Shown piece by piece: positions 33,115 through 44,444 of a DNA stretch of 64,000 bases (position 1 is its first letter; every line of letters begins with the position of its first letter). This DNA comes from Hyalella azteca (taxonomy: Eukaryota > Arthropoda > Malacostraca > Amphipoda > Hyalellidae), in NCBI RefSeq assembly GCF_000764305.2, contig NW_025943780.1, positions 1-64,000 on the forward strand, read 5' to 3'. The notes under the pieces were generated by a model, which was not told the DNA's origin, made no database searches, and saw nothing but the letters and a program-made list of their open reading frames with translations. The translations under genes were made by a program, and so were the position numbers.

Positions 33115-35230
33115 AAGAGTTGAGTCACTTGATTCCATTAAAGTTTAATTCTTATTCTAAAAGCTGCTCATTGCGTAATCTAAGAGTAGAACTCAAAATA
33201 AATTCCGTATACGTCCGATGTCTTGACATGTAAAAAATTAGAACTAAAAACTTTCTAACTTATGTGACTTGCTAGACAATTTTCAGAGTTCATGACGTAC
33301 GGTTGCTATTATAAAATGATTTATCATGTACAGCAATGTAGTGAAATAAATTCTGTAACAATTTCCAACAATATACGTATAATGCAAGAGTGATTCGGCA
33401 AATGTTCTTTCAACTTTTGAGAACTTTCTGTTTTTACTTTCATTCACTTGCTGGTTTGCTGAAACGATTCCTTCAATTTCAAGTGTCTTTTTAATATTTG
33501 GGAGAGTAATATTTGGGAGAGATGAAAATTATATTAATATTTTCATAATATTAATATTTGGGAGAGATGAAAATTATCTTATAATGTTGAACAAACTGAA
33601 TCACGTGTCTTTCATCCAATCATCCTGAATCATTTCCAATAATTTATTCTACGAAAGTGAACTCTGGATGCTCAAATATTTTTAAAATTGACCATAATCA
33701 CGTGGATGTGAGTGCACGACACCTAAAGGGAGCAGATTGCCGCAACTCTTCATCACCAGAATACGAAATATTAAGGGGCCGCGCGCCCCATACAAAACTC
33801 TGGAGCCAGGTCATATGAAGGACTGTAATCAGGCCTACGAGCATTGTTTTAGTTTCTATTGTTGGGCCTTCCAGTGATATAATTATAGGATTAACATTTC
33901 TTAAGTGTACGAAATTACATAGCATATTACGCGCGCAAAGTGCCATAGGATACAATAAAATGTTCTATACTCTAAGATTATATAGTACAAATTCCCGTTC
34001 TGAAAATTAGCAATAGAAGTAAGATATGAAGTCGTACGAAGCTGTACGCTTGACAGAAGTTCCCGCACGGACGTCAGTTCCATTTACGATATTCCAGTAT
34101 TTAAATGTATTAAAAATGTTTACACACAAGTTCACAAGAGCTGCCTGGCTATTTCAAAAGGTTTAAAATTGAAAAGAGGAGCAATGACCAATGCTTTAAA
34201 ACATCTATCTCATACTAAGGTCGTTGGGATCGCGCATTTTCATTGAAGAAACTGAGATATGTCCTCAAATTCAAACGAAATGCTTAAACTTCACGCATGT
34301 TTTCAACAAATTTCTGTACGGTTTAATGATAATTATTCATTTCAAGTTTGGTTGTCATTAGGTGCAAAGAAAGCTAATTGAGATTATCATTCATTAATCG
34401 TGGTAACTCTTAGAAAAGCCTTTTTATTTTTCGGTTAAGTTTCCTGACTCTAATTGCAAATTGAGAAATCATACTTTTTTCGAAAACGATCATTATTCTC
34501 CCTAATTTACATCCATAATACTAGCAGGAACATAGAACAAACTGATGCTGAATTATTCCACGTGAGGTATTATACAAGGGACTATTTATACGAGCTCCCA
34601 GGAAATACTCTTATTTGTTCGAGATCCTGCCCTCGTGTGTGCAATATTTTGTCTTATTTTTTTGTCTCTCAGCTCTTGGACATGGCATAATGAGACGCAT
34701 TTCATGACAAGCTCAGTTTGCACGTAGTAATCTTTATAAACGATTATTGTATAACTACATGCGCTTCGGCAAATAATTATAGTAATGTCTGTCTTCAATG
34801 GATTTCTTATAGCAAACGACTTTCGTGATTGAAATCATTTTTCACTTGGAATAATTATATACTTTTCCTCTGCCTTTTGCTGAACTAAGAGAATATATTC
34901 TTACTAAATTCTGATTGTTATTATATTCATGCAGCTTATTTCCGTCATCCATAATGAATAATATACAAGAGCTCGTGCTATTCATATATTGTCTATTTAT
35001 GTGTGACTCAGTAGTAACTTTATTTTTTCTCAATAAATTTCACATACATCCTTCCATTTTCTATGCATCTCCCTAGTGGGGTTAAGTTGCACAAGTGAAC
35101 TTTTCCTTCAGCCAAGATCCAATGGGCTTTGCACTTCCGTACCTCCAAGGCTGCCCCAAGAAAACATGCGTACTGATCCAAACAACGAATAGCAAATGTT
35201 TTTCTCCTCGTCTATTTACGTTCCCTAGCT

Positions 35231-35376
35231 GGGGCCATACTTTCAAAACTCGCTAAGTGAACGTAAGTACTTACTTTCTGTTTTCTTGTCTATGATTGGT
35301 GGATTTTGCACGAAAGGCCGTCAATGATTGGCTGATGAACTTACGATCTCTTAATTTTTTTGAAAGTATAGGCCCT
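35231..35376 (+). mobile_element. MITE family B, copy 1
   Basis: About 145 bp, starting GGGGCCATACTTTCAAAA and ending TTTTTTTGAAAGTATAGGCC: imperfect terminal inverted repeats. Internal GTAAGTACTTACTTTCTGTT and GGCCGTCAATGATTGGCTGA. No coding capacity. Other copies: 47661-47806, 50379-50523, 52953-53096, 58786-58930. Confidence 0.8.
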
Positions 35377-36169
35377 GGTGCCTGCGAACGACGTCTGTGC
35401 ACTATATACGCATATCACGTAAATGGACCAATGGACGCATTAAAGCTTTTGCATGGAATGCTTACGTCAACTCAAGAAATCTGCATGCTTTTCCAGTGGC
35501 ATAAATTTAGCTACGAAAACTTTTCTTTTTCTACGAAAACTTTTTAACCAAGAAATCAGTTTATCAATACCAATTTATTTAATGTGATCTTAATTTATCA
35601 CTTTAAATCAACACAAGAAAGCCCTAAAATTTCAAATAATGATTTGAAATTCGACACGGGGTATCACATGACTTATATCACAGTATTCCAGTTGCTTATA
35701 GACTTATAAAATATAAGTCAAGTCAATATCGTGTAGGTCGTGGTCCTGAAGTATTACTCTGCCAGCATCCCAAACACTTCATTGCTGTTATAAATTATTC
35801 CGTTAGTTAATAATCAAGTTCGGTGAGAAATTACCTTGTCGAATACCTCAAGATTTCATTATTCAAACTCTCATTTACATTTACGTTTAAATTAGATGAA
35901 AAAACTAAAAACGACGATTGGGACGAGAGTCTGAATTTTGTCAATATAATTTCAGTTTTTCAAATCTTTTTCCATATTTCATATATATATTACAAGTCTT
36001 TTTTCCATATTTTTTTCAAGACAAACTTGATTTTTTATGCATAAATCATACAGTAATGCTCAAAAATTTCTTTCTAATGAGCCATATTTAGAGTTTTGTC
36101 ACGTAATTCCCCGCACATTAATCGGAATATTTTCTAATGATTATATCGAGAACAATTCCAGAATTTAAA

Positions 36170-36382
36170 AGTGAAGAAAATAGCCAAAAAGTTCACCATT
36201 TCTTATAAGAGAAAACGTTTCGGAGTCCAGCTCCATCGTCAGTTCAAAACCTAGAACATAGGTACAAACAATAAGTAGCCTAAAATTCACATTCATTATT
36301 TTCTTTACTTTTAAATTCCTGGTAAATTTGCGACTTAAGCAGCCAAGTGATTTTAATACTTATATCCGAGAACAATTCCAGA
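36170..36382 (-). mobile_element. ~213-bp insertion with 20-bp target duplication and hammerhead-like core, copy 2
   Basis: Copy B of the surrounding duplication lacks this segment, so the limits are visible. The host string GAGAACAATTCCAGAATTT flanks it on both sides (about 36151-36169 and 36365-36383), a long target-site duplication. The core at 36204-36245 is almost identical to 7680-7721. On the minus strand it reads CTGACGA, GGAG-loop-CTCC, GAAAC. No protein is encoded. Penelope-like retroelements and metazoan retrozymes are the known families that carry such motifs. Confidence 0.55.
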
Positions 36383-36526
36383 ATTTGTCTTCACACTAGT
36401 GTTCAGTGTCCATTTAATTTGTCTTTAAAAGCCTATTTGATGTAACCGCGTCCTGGCGCGAAGTTTGCACTGAACAGGATGTAAGAAATTTGACGATATT
36501 GTGTTGACGATAAAATACTTCAGTTA

Positions 36527-36735
36527 CACTATTAGAAAAACGGTGAAAAACGGTCCCACTGGCGTTCTAGTGGCCGATCGCCCCGTACGTGAATATAAAC
36601 TGTTTCTCCGCTTTCATCAGATATTTTACGGATTTCTAGTGTTAAATTAGAATGAAAATGGCGACATGGTGTTTCTTTGCACGTGCCGACCGGACACTGA
36701 AAGGCTGGTTATACCGTTAACGGTAATTTTTCTAA
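36527..36735. mobile_element. ~209-bp MITE-like insertion with CAGTTA target duplication
   Basis: Absent from copy B of the duplication. CAGTTA stands on both sides (36521-36526 and 36736-36741). The ends TTAGAAAAACGGT and GGTAATTTTTCTAA are imperfect inverted repeats. Centre partly GC-rich, no frame. Confidence 0.65.
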
Positions 36736-37354
36736 CAGTTATATTATAGTCAGTATCACACGGTCCACAATGTAAAGGAGAGCTTTATATGCTGTGACCC
36801 GACGTGGCACCCCTCTAATATTGACGGGGACTTTAATTTTTGGGTGCGAAATGCGGGACTCGTTTTAGGAAAGTTATTGCAAGTAACCATCTCGATCGTA
36901 ACTTGAATTTGAGTTGTGAGTGGTGGATAAAAAAAATTATTAGAGTTTTCAAAATGTATTCTAATCATTTGTTAACAGTCACAACTTGCTTTGTTTCGTC
37001 AAACCAAACGATTTTATGGCCACTGCGACGCATCGAGTCAATTTTCAACGCGGTCAATTGTGTGAAAGTAGATATGAACAATTGTCCATCCAAAAAATGT
37101 CATGGCTTCGTTGATGTTCACCCTCCCTTGAGACAAAAGAGTAAAACCCCCCATATAATGAAAATAAAATACACAACACATGAGAATTTAGTATAATTTT
37201 CAACGCAGCAAACGATGGACAATTTGAAGAAAATGGAAGCTACACGAGAGAAATTAAAAAGATTCATTCGATGGCGACAGAAAAAACCGAATTAATGACT
37301 TCCTGTTACTATGGCGAGAGAAAATAAAATTTAAGGAAAAATTTAAAAGAAAAT

Positions 37355-37591
37355 TTAGCGCCCGACGACAGCGGTCCCGCCAACCGACACGAAGCCAGTG
37401 CCGCCGTGAACGTGCCCGCCACCCGCCGCCGCCGTCGCTCCAGCGAAACCACCGCCTTGCCCGCCACCTTGCAACGAGCCTGAGGAGTGACCGCCGTCTA
37501 CTGAGCCTACGCTAAATCCGCCCCCTGATCCACCACCTGATCCACCGCCAATACCGCCACCTGATCCACCGCCAATGTCTCTTATACACAT
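37355..37591 (-). pseudogene. Glycine-rich protein C-terminal fragment, copy A
   Basis: On the minus strand, about 37357-37575 reads Gly-Ser/Gly-rich repeats, GGHSSGSLQGGGQGGGFAGA, GGGHVHGGTGFVSVGGTAVV and GR, then TAA: a cuticle- or silk-like low-complexity C-terminus. Its apparent start (MCIRD) lies in the adapter at 37576-37608, so the true upstream sequence is unknown. The last ~47 codons are identical in copy B (39762-39901). Confidence 0.5.
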
Positions 37592-37608
37592 CTAGATGTG
37601 TATAAGAG
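37576..37608. other. Nextera mate-pair junction adapter retained in the assembly
   Basis: TGTCTCTTATACACATCT followed directly by AGATGTGTATAAGAG: two inverted Tn5 mosaic ends joined head to head, the circularisation junction of Nextera mate-pair libraries. It is not genomic, so the two flanks need not be adjacent in the organism. Confidence 0.95.
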
Positions 37609-38756
37609 GTCACGGCAGAGAGGTTATAGGCTGCAGCGGGTGTGGTCCGTGGTCCCTTCTATTTCAGGCTGCGCGTCCCGCAGACTTATTTGAGCTGGCA
37701 ACCAAATGGATAGGAAATAAAATGGTTCAACGATACGACAAAACTACGAGCTACAAGCGATTTCTTATTCGGACTCTTCGGTACAGATTATGATTTCTAC
37801 ATAATGGTTGAAAAAACTATAGGACCACAAATGGAAATTTACTTTCGAATTAATGGGACGATTCAACACAGTTCAATGGTAATAAATAACACTAATGTGA
37901 AAGAAAAAAATCTTTAAATGAGAGAAGCGCGATTAATAATTCTGAACTCTAACTTCGTTGAACAAAGTCTCAATAGTGGAAATAAATTTCTTATTGTCGT
38001 TCTATCAAAATCACTATGCGTGAACTTTAATTAAGCTGCTGATAAACGTACTTATTGTGTTTAAAAGGGTGATGAACAATAATTTAAATGAAGTTGTATT
38101 TTATAGCTTCGAGTATATAGGTAGGGAGGATGGTTGAATACAATGTTAAATAGCACATAATCAGAAAAAGAAATTAGAACTCTCGTTAGAGCGATCAACT
38201 AAGCGCCATGAACTGTAAAAAAAGTGAATAAACGTTTTCAGTTCCAAAACTTTTTCGAATCAATGTAAAATTCAAAGAAAATTAACTAACCATAGATTTC
38301 TGTCCCGGAAAAAATTTTACTGCCAAAGATTTCACAGTGACGAGCGTTGCTTTCAATTTCTAATGTTGTACTATGACTTGAAATTTTTTCAATGCACCTC
38401 TCATTTCGAATGCCGAGGTTAAACATGCCTCATTCTTCACTCCGTTTGAAAAGCACGAGACGTATACTTCTGATGGATTTTCGCGAAGGGTGTCAAAAAG
38501 TTTTATCATGCAGAATAAAAAAAAAATAAATAAAAATTTGCTGATACGTATCATTGTTTGATAGAAAACAGAACATTTCACAAGCCATTGAAAATTCCTC
38601 CTTGAATATATTAGGACATATTACAATTTTACGTTGGAATCCACGATCCGTTGAAGTGGGGGCATTCGCGTTTGTGGTAATAACGAAATGCGTCTTCAGA
38701 GTTCATTCTCACCGTCGCGCAATGTTTCAAACTCGTGCAATTTCACGTGATAAATA

Positions 38757-39901
38757 CTCTCATTTACATTTACGTTTAAATTAGATGAAAAAACTAACAA
38801 ATCTCCTCTTCAACGACGATTGGGACGAGAGTCTGAATTTTGTCAATATAACTTCAGATTATCAAGTCTTTTCTTCATATCTCATGTAAGACAAACTTAA
38901 TTTTTTATTAAGAAATCATACAGCAATGCACAAATTTCTTTCTAATAAGCCACATTTAACGTTTTTTTTAACGTAATTCCCTGTACATTAATAGGAATAT
39001 TTTTTTAAACGATAATATTGAGAACTATTCCAGGAGTTGTCTTCACATTAGTGTCCAGTGTCTGCATGGTGCCCGTTTAATTTAAGTTAAAAAGCCTTTT
39101 TGATGTCACCGCGTTCCTGCACAATGTTTAAAATGAACAGGATGCAATAAACTTTGACACAAAACACTGTTGACGATATAATGCTTCAGTTATTATAGTC
39201 AGTATCACACGCTCCACAAAGTAAAGGAGAGCTATAGATGTTGTGACACCTCGCGGCACCCCTCTAATGTGACGGGGGGACTTTTGAGCGCGAAATGCGG
39301 GACTCGTTTTAAGAAAGTTATTCCAAGCAACCGTATCGATCTTAAACTGAATTTGAGTGTGAGATGTGGATAAAAAAAATCATTAGAGTTCTCGAAATCT
39401 ATTAATGAAATAAACATTTGTTAACAGTCACAACTTTTGCTTCGTTTCGTCAAACCAAATGATTTTATGGCCACTGCGACGTATCCAGTCAATTTTCAAC
39501 GATGTCAATTGTGTGAAAGTAGATATGAACAATTGCCTACCAAAAAATGTCGTAGCTTCGTTGATGTTCACCCTACTTTGAGACACAAGAGGAAAACCCA
39601 CCATATAATGGAAAAAAAACACAACGCAGGCGAATTTAGTATAATTTTCAACGCAGCTACGATGGATAGTTTGAAGAAAATGGAAGTTACACGAGAGAAA
39701 TTAAAAAAATTCATTCGATGGCGAGAGAAAATAAAATTTAAGGAAAAATTTAAAAGAAAATTTAGCGCCCGACGACAGCGGTCCCGCCAACCGACACGAA
39801 GCCAGTGCCGCCGTGAACGTGCCCGCCACCCGCCGCCGCCGTCGCTCCAGCGAAACCACCGCCTTGCCCGCCACCTTGCAACGAGCCTGAGGAGTGACCG
39901 C
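38757..39901 (+). repeat. Duplicated unit, copy B
   Basis: Second copy of 35858-37497, without the two insertions. Most of it differs from copy A by substitutions and small indels, but 39718-39901 matches 37310-37497 base for base. Confidence 0.8.
39762..39901 (-). pseudogene. Glycine-rich protein C-terminal fragment, copy B
   Basis: Minus strand GGHSSGSLQGGGQGGGFAGA to GTAVVGR and stop, identical to copy A. Joined upstream, through an N at 39909, to an unrelated tandem repeat. Confidence 0.5.
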
Positions 39902-39908
39902 CTGCTAC

Positions 39909-40155
39909 NTTCATCCGTAACATTACAAAATCCGCTACAACAAAACACAATGTTTCATCCGTAACATTACAAAATTTGCTACAACAAAACACATTGTTTC
40001 ATCCGTAACATTACAAAATTTGCTACATCAAAACACATTGTTCCATCCGTAACATTACAAAATTTGCTACAACAAAACACATTGTTTCATCCGTAACATT
40101 TACAAAATTTGCTGCAACAAAACACAATGATTCATCCGTAGTATTTCCACAATAC
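39909..40155. repeat. ~51-bp tandem repeat, about five copies
   Basis: TTCATCCGTAACATTACAAA plus TTTGCTACAACAAAACACAT, head to tail, beginning at a single N (39909) and decaying at the right end. Confidence 0.9.
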
Positions 40156-42281
40156 GCTAAAAGGAAACACACTGGTTAGTCAAAAGAAGTAATCAAAAGA
40201 AAGCACTTGACGACCTTCGCCTATCCTTAGAATGTGTACAGAAAACATTACAACAGACAACATGTATTCGTCAGGTTACAATCTACCGCTTGTGTAGAGA
40301 TTAAAAAACATGATTTAGGAAGCAAGATACAATTAACGCTGCTAAATCAACCTTTTTATTCGTATATCTATGGCTGCTCCCGGAAAACACATTTGATGAT
40401 TGAATATTATATGCGCTGAACGCATTTCATCTTTGTAAAGCAATTGTAGGCAACAGCTCTGTTGGACAATGCAATACAATGGTAGCAATGCAAAAGATAC
40501 AGAAGCTGTAATTGTCGAAGCATTTTTCATGGTACAGATTACTGAATACAAAAAGGATTATAATTTAGCACAAAACAGACTACCACTTTTAGAAATAAGC
40601 ATATAACTGTAACTCCTTGGCTATAATATATCAATGTAAGTAGAAGAAGAAATGAAGTGTTTAGAAATGGGTATATAACCGTAACTATATATATCAATAT
40701 ATCAATATAAGTACTCACATCACGTTACAGTTTATATCGATTCCAATGAAAATCCACCAACGACTGAGTTTATGGTTCCACGAGTTGCTATCTACGCACC
40801 CCTGAATCCAGTCAAGGCTTATATAGTCTTCCAATTGTTTACCTAATGCAGTTGCCTAATGGCTCCTGGTTGAACAAACTCGTTATGCATGCAGTGATGC
40901 AAAAATAATTTTTTTGTGCAGTCATAGAGACTACAGGACACACATATGCGACAATTAATAGATACAAGGTATAGTTTTACGAGATAAGTAAATCTATACT
41001 CTGTACAAATGCTGAAGTGAATATAATAATTTAAACATCAAACAGAAGTATTCAACGGAGGCATGCAAAACACGATGCAGAATGCAGCGGCCCGAACAAA
41101 CACTTCTCGATGGTCAGACACCAAGCTAACATTCGTGAAGTTAATTCGGCACCACCCAAGTAAATAAGTTTGTCTTTTCATTCAGAGTGTTATTCCTACC
41201 AGGGTAGGCAATGATCCATGTAGGAAGGTCTAGTGCTCGCTTCTATATTCCTTGAGAAAATACCCGCAGGTTTTTTACTAGTCGAAAATGATTTTAGGTT
41301 CCCCACCTAAAATTTTCGTCAATTTTCTAGAGATGACAATTTATTCCAGCACAAGTTATCAGTGTAGGGCTGTTGCATTTGAATGCCAAAGTTTCAATCA
41401 TTCGGCAAAAATTATAAACAGAAATAGTTTCTGATTTTTAAAATTTACTCTCCAAAATTTCTAATAAAAAACATTAGTTATAAAATTTCAACCAAACATA
41501 TCTATAACAAAAACTCGTGTGCCCATGGTCGGGCGCCCTTCAAAGCGTCATGGCTATTTTGTAAAGTTGCTTCCTTATAAGACAAGCCAAACGGTTCTTT
41601 ACAATAGCAAGTAATACGTTTTACAAAGTACATGTAACCTTTAATACAATGATGTTTATAATGCAAGGAAACCCACATCCCTATAAATTACATGGACTGT
41701 CAAAAATCAGAATAGACTCAAGGTAAGCTCTAGTTTTATCGCAGAAGTTTTTTCACAAAATTGTATGATACAATTTTCGATATAATCAGTAGTTTACAGA
41801 CATACTTATTATCAAAATTCATATTTTTACCTGTTATCAAAATATTCGTGGACTTCACACATGAACGTTGCTCATACCGTCACTGCGTATGGTAAACTCT
41901 TTCTCGGCAGAGTGCCGAGAAAGTTAGAAATATCTTTACAAATTTGCCTTTCTTGAGAGAAATGTCCTTTAAATTTCAGATTCTTCATGATTTCAATGGT
42001 TTCGACTATTTAGGTTGTTTTTATTGAGTTATTTTCAATCTTTATCACTTCTGATTCGTTAATGCGAATGTTCTAAGTAGTAAGGGCAATTGATATCTAA
42101 GGCTATTCCGTGTCCAAAATTTCTACAATTTGGAAAAAATCAATTAAAAATTCAAATAATTCAATGCCTTTGTAATGATCAGCATTCAATATCCAATACG
42201 AAACCAAATATCGGCCCCGGTGGCGACAATCTCAGTAGGTCGCATTGCAAATGGTGACATATCTTTGCTGGACAGATATCT

Positions 42282-42612
42282 TTATTGAGCAGATGCTAAT
42301 ATAGTGAACAGATGCTAATATAGTGAACAGATGCTAATATAGNAATATATTGAGCAGATGCTGATATATTGAGCAGATGCTAATATATTGAGCAGATGCT
42401 AATATATTGAGCAGATGCTAATATATTGAGCAGATGCTAAAATTGAACAGATGCTAACATTGAGCAAATGCTAACATTGATTGAGCAGATGCTAACATTG
42501 AGCAGATGCTAACATATTGAGCATATGTAACATTGAGCAGATGCTAACATTGAAGAGATGCAAACATTGCATGAGCAAATGCTAACATTGAGCAAATGAT
42601 AACATTGAGCAG
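42282..42612. repeat. 18-21 bp minisatellite
   Basis: About seventeen copies of GAGCAGATGCTAATATATT / GAGCAGATGCTAACATT, interrupted by an N at 42343. Confidence 0.9.
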
Positions 42613-42723
42613 ATGCTCAATACCGATACCGATGATATGCTTGGAAATTCCGGGTTTATGTCTGAGATAAAGCAAGCTCGAAAACAAAATGTAAAATTGA
42701 TTGTAATATATATTTTCGAAGGA

Positions 42724-42925
42724 TTTATGCAGACGACTGCGTGGGCGGATTTATACAGACGACTGCGTGGGCGGATTTATACAGACGACTGGGTGGGCAG
42801 ATTTATACAGACGGCTGGGTGGGCAGATTTATACAGACGACTGGGTGGGAGGACTTATACAGACGACTGCGTGGGCGGATTTATACAGACGACTGGGTGG
42901 GCGGATTTATACAGACGACAACTCT
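42724..42925. repeat. 26-bp minisatellite
   Basis: About seven and a half copies of ACGACTGCGTGGGCGGATTT plus ATACAG. Open frames through it are by-products of the repetition. Confidence 0.9.
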
Positions 42926-44220
42926 ATCCCAATTTAACGGTAGAAACAAATAAAACCCGGGTATAATTAGGAAGAATTAGTGTAATATTTCCTAAAAATA
43001 ATCACTATAATCGACTTAATGCAAAATTTATGAATCGGGTAAATTGCACACATTAATGCACACTAAAAAAATTTAATTAATAATGAGGGATATTTCCGAG
43101 TCACAGAGTTAAAGTCGTGCCTTCCCACCTGAGTAGATGAGATTCACAATAAACAAAGTAAAAGCTACCACGCAATACAAAAGTAATTAATATGTTGGTT
43201 TAATGGACTAAAAATCTCATATCACTATTTCAATATTGAAGTAAACTATCACTCACCTTCAAATCTTTTACCCATAAGCTGTAATTTTAAGAGTCAATTA
43301 AGAAGCGGTTAAAAAGAAAAGTCCAATTAAAGAAGGGTATACTAAAAAATTCTTAACAAGTTAGACTCATAACTGCACTTTATTTTTTATAAATTTTGGC
43401 AAAAAATCTAGAGGCAAAAGTCTAGAGGCGAAGGTTGTCACATGACATGCAGGAAACTGCAAAACCTAGGAAGGCACGTCACAGTCTGCCTTCTCCTATC
43501 AAAGCTTAATTAAGCACTTACAATTTAAGTAAAAATAAAGAAAACTAAATGTGATAGCTCTAAAAAGAAAAAAGATTTAGTAAGGCATAGCTTCAAATAA
43601 AGTACAGTCGGAGCACATTTTAACAATAAATTTGCACCAGACAACCCCATTTCTCACGAAGACACAATAACAGCAGCCAAGAACAAATGAAGGTTTGAAC
43701 AATTTGTAACTTTACAACAACTGAATCGTCAATCATCCAAAAGTAGCTAAAAATCTTCACAGCAAAAATATAAATAGTGCAGTAGATGATTGCTGTGTTG
43801 TTTGACGTCACTCGTAGCTCGTTGAGTAAAACTGAATGCTGCCGGCATGCGCGTTACATGTTAAGCTTCTGCAGTCAATGAGTGCACGGAATATAAGCCT
43901 TAGGTGTGCTCATAATTGATGAGCATTCAAACGCTGTTCGTGATCAGCATCCAAAGGTGCGTATAATTATGAATACAGAGCCCCCCGTGAGACGCGCGCG
44001 TGTGCGCGTGCTTCTAGGTTAACATCACTCACAATAACTACACAGAATGTCAACTTTATCAACACGATACATTTTTTTATTATAAAGACTCTATTAACAG
44101 GGTCGGATTATAAGCGCAGTTATGAAAGAAGCCTTCTTCCACAGTCTAAGGTTTTGTCAGCAATAATTATTGTTGATATATCGTTATTATATGTAGTAGC
44201 TTACTGACTGAGCCCATTCA

Positions 44221-44413
44221 TGCCAGTCGTAGTAAAGTCAGCTGAGCCGAGAGAGTGAAGCAACTCTGTCACTGCACACAGTGAGCATCATAAGCCCGCC
44301 ACAGTCGCCACAGCGGTCAGTGTTGTCAGCGCACCCGTTGAGTAAGCATATCGCACGTCTTCCATTCCCTACTCAGTTATCCGCGAGTTCACTACATCTA
44401 AAGAACTTCAACC
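44221..44413 (+). promoter_or_regulatory. Probable 5' UTR / core promoter of carbonic anhydrase
   Basis: A GC-richer stretch directly before the start codon. TCAGT initiator-like strings occur at 44315 and 44372; no TATA box is obvious. The start context is AACCATGG, close to an animal consensus. Confidence 0.35.
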
Positions 44414-44444
44414 ATGGCTTCCTGGGGATACGCAAAAGCTAATG
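44414..44444 (+). CDS. Carbonic anhydrase exon 1 (coding part)
   Basis: ATG at 44414 in ACCATGG; MASWGYAKAN plus one base; donor GTAAGT. Confidence 0.9.

Larger units (their letters stand above)
29837..35230. other. Gene-poor intergenic region
   Basis: No supported gene. Contains a chimeric segment at 30452-30535, a 78-bp tandem pair (32533-32676), a 26-bp minisatellite (32836-33114), a TAATATTTGGGAGAGATGAA repeat (33490-33575) and unique AT-rich DNA. Open frames at 30584-30865 and 32238-32579 (+) are partly GC-rich but lack domain or splice support. Confidence 0.45.
35858..37497 (+). repeat. Duplicated unit, copy A (expanded by two insertions)
   Basis: ACTCTCATTTACATTTACGT starts both this and 38757-39901. 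The order is the same: GACGATTGGGACGAGAGTCT; GTCTTCACA-TAGTG-TCAGT; GTAAAGGAGAGCT; AATGCGGGACTCGTTTTA; GATTTTATGGCCACTGCGAC; CTTCGTTGATGTTCACCCT; CACGAGAGAAATTAAAAA; then an identical block. Copy A carries extra insertions at 36170-36382 and 36527-36735. Confidence 0.8.
40156..44220. other. Intergenic region upstream of carbonic anhydrase
   Basis: Largely unique AT-rich sequence with two adjoining minisatellites (42282-42612 and 42724-42925) and one isolated N (42343). No gene supported. Confidence 0.45.

Noticed and set aside
32772..33138. Three overlapping minus-strand frames with MSTLYHVQSCQH repeats
   Set aside because: They are translations of the 26-bp minisatellite; the same DNA gives similar peptides in several frames and there is no start, splice or domain support.
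39437..39964. 175-codon + strand frame in duplicated unit B
   Set aside because: It crosses the Gly-rich antisense block and an N, lacks a domain, and is not preserved as one frame in copy A, although the short KKC-FVDVHP-LR stretch is shared.
42613..42966. Open frames with repeating DLYRRLGG / GRIYTDDW
   Set aside because: By-product of a 26-bp minisatellite; the unit is not a multiple of three and all frames cycle through the same sequence.
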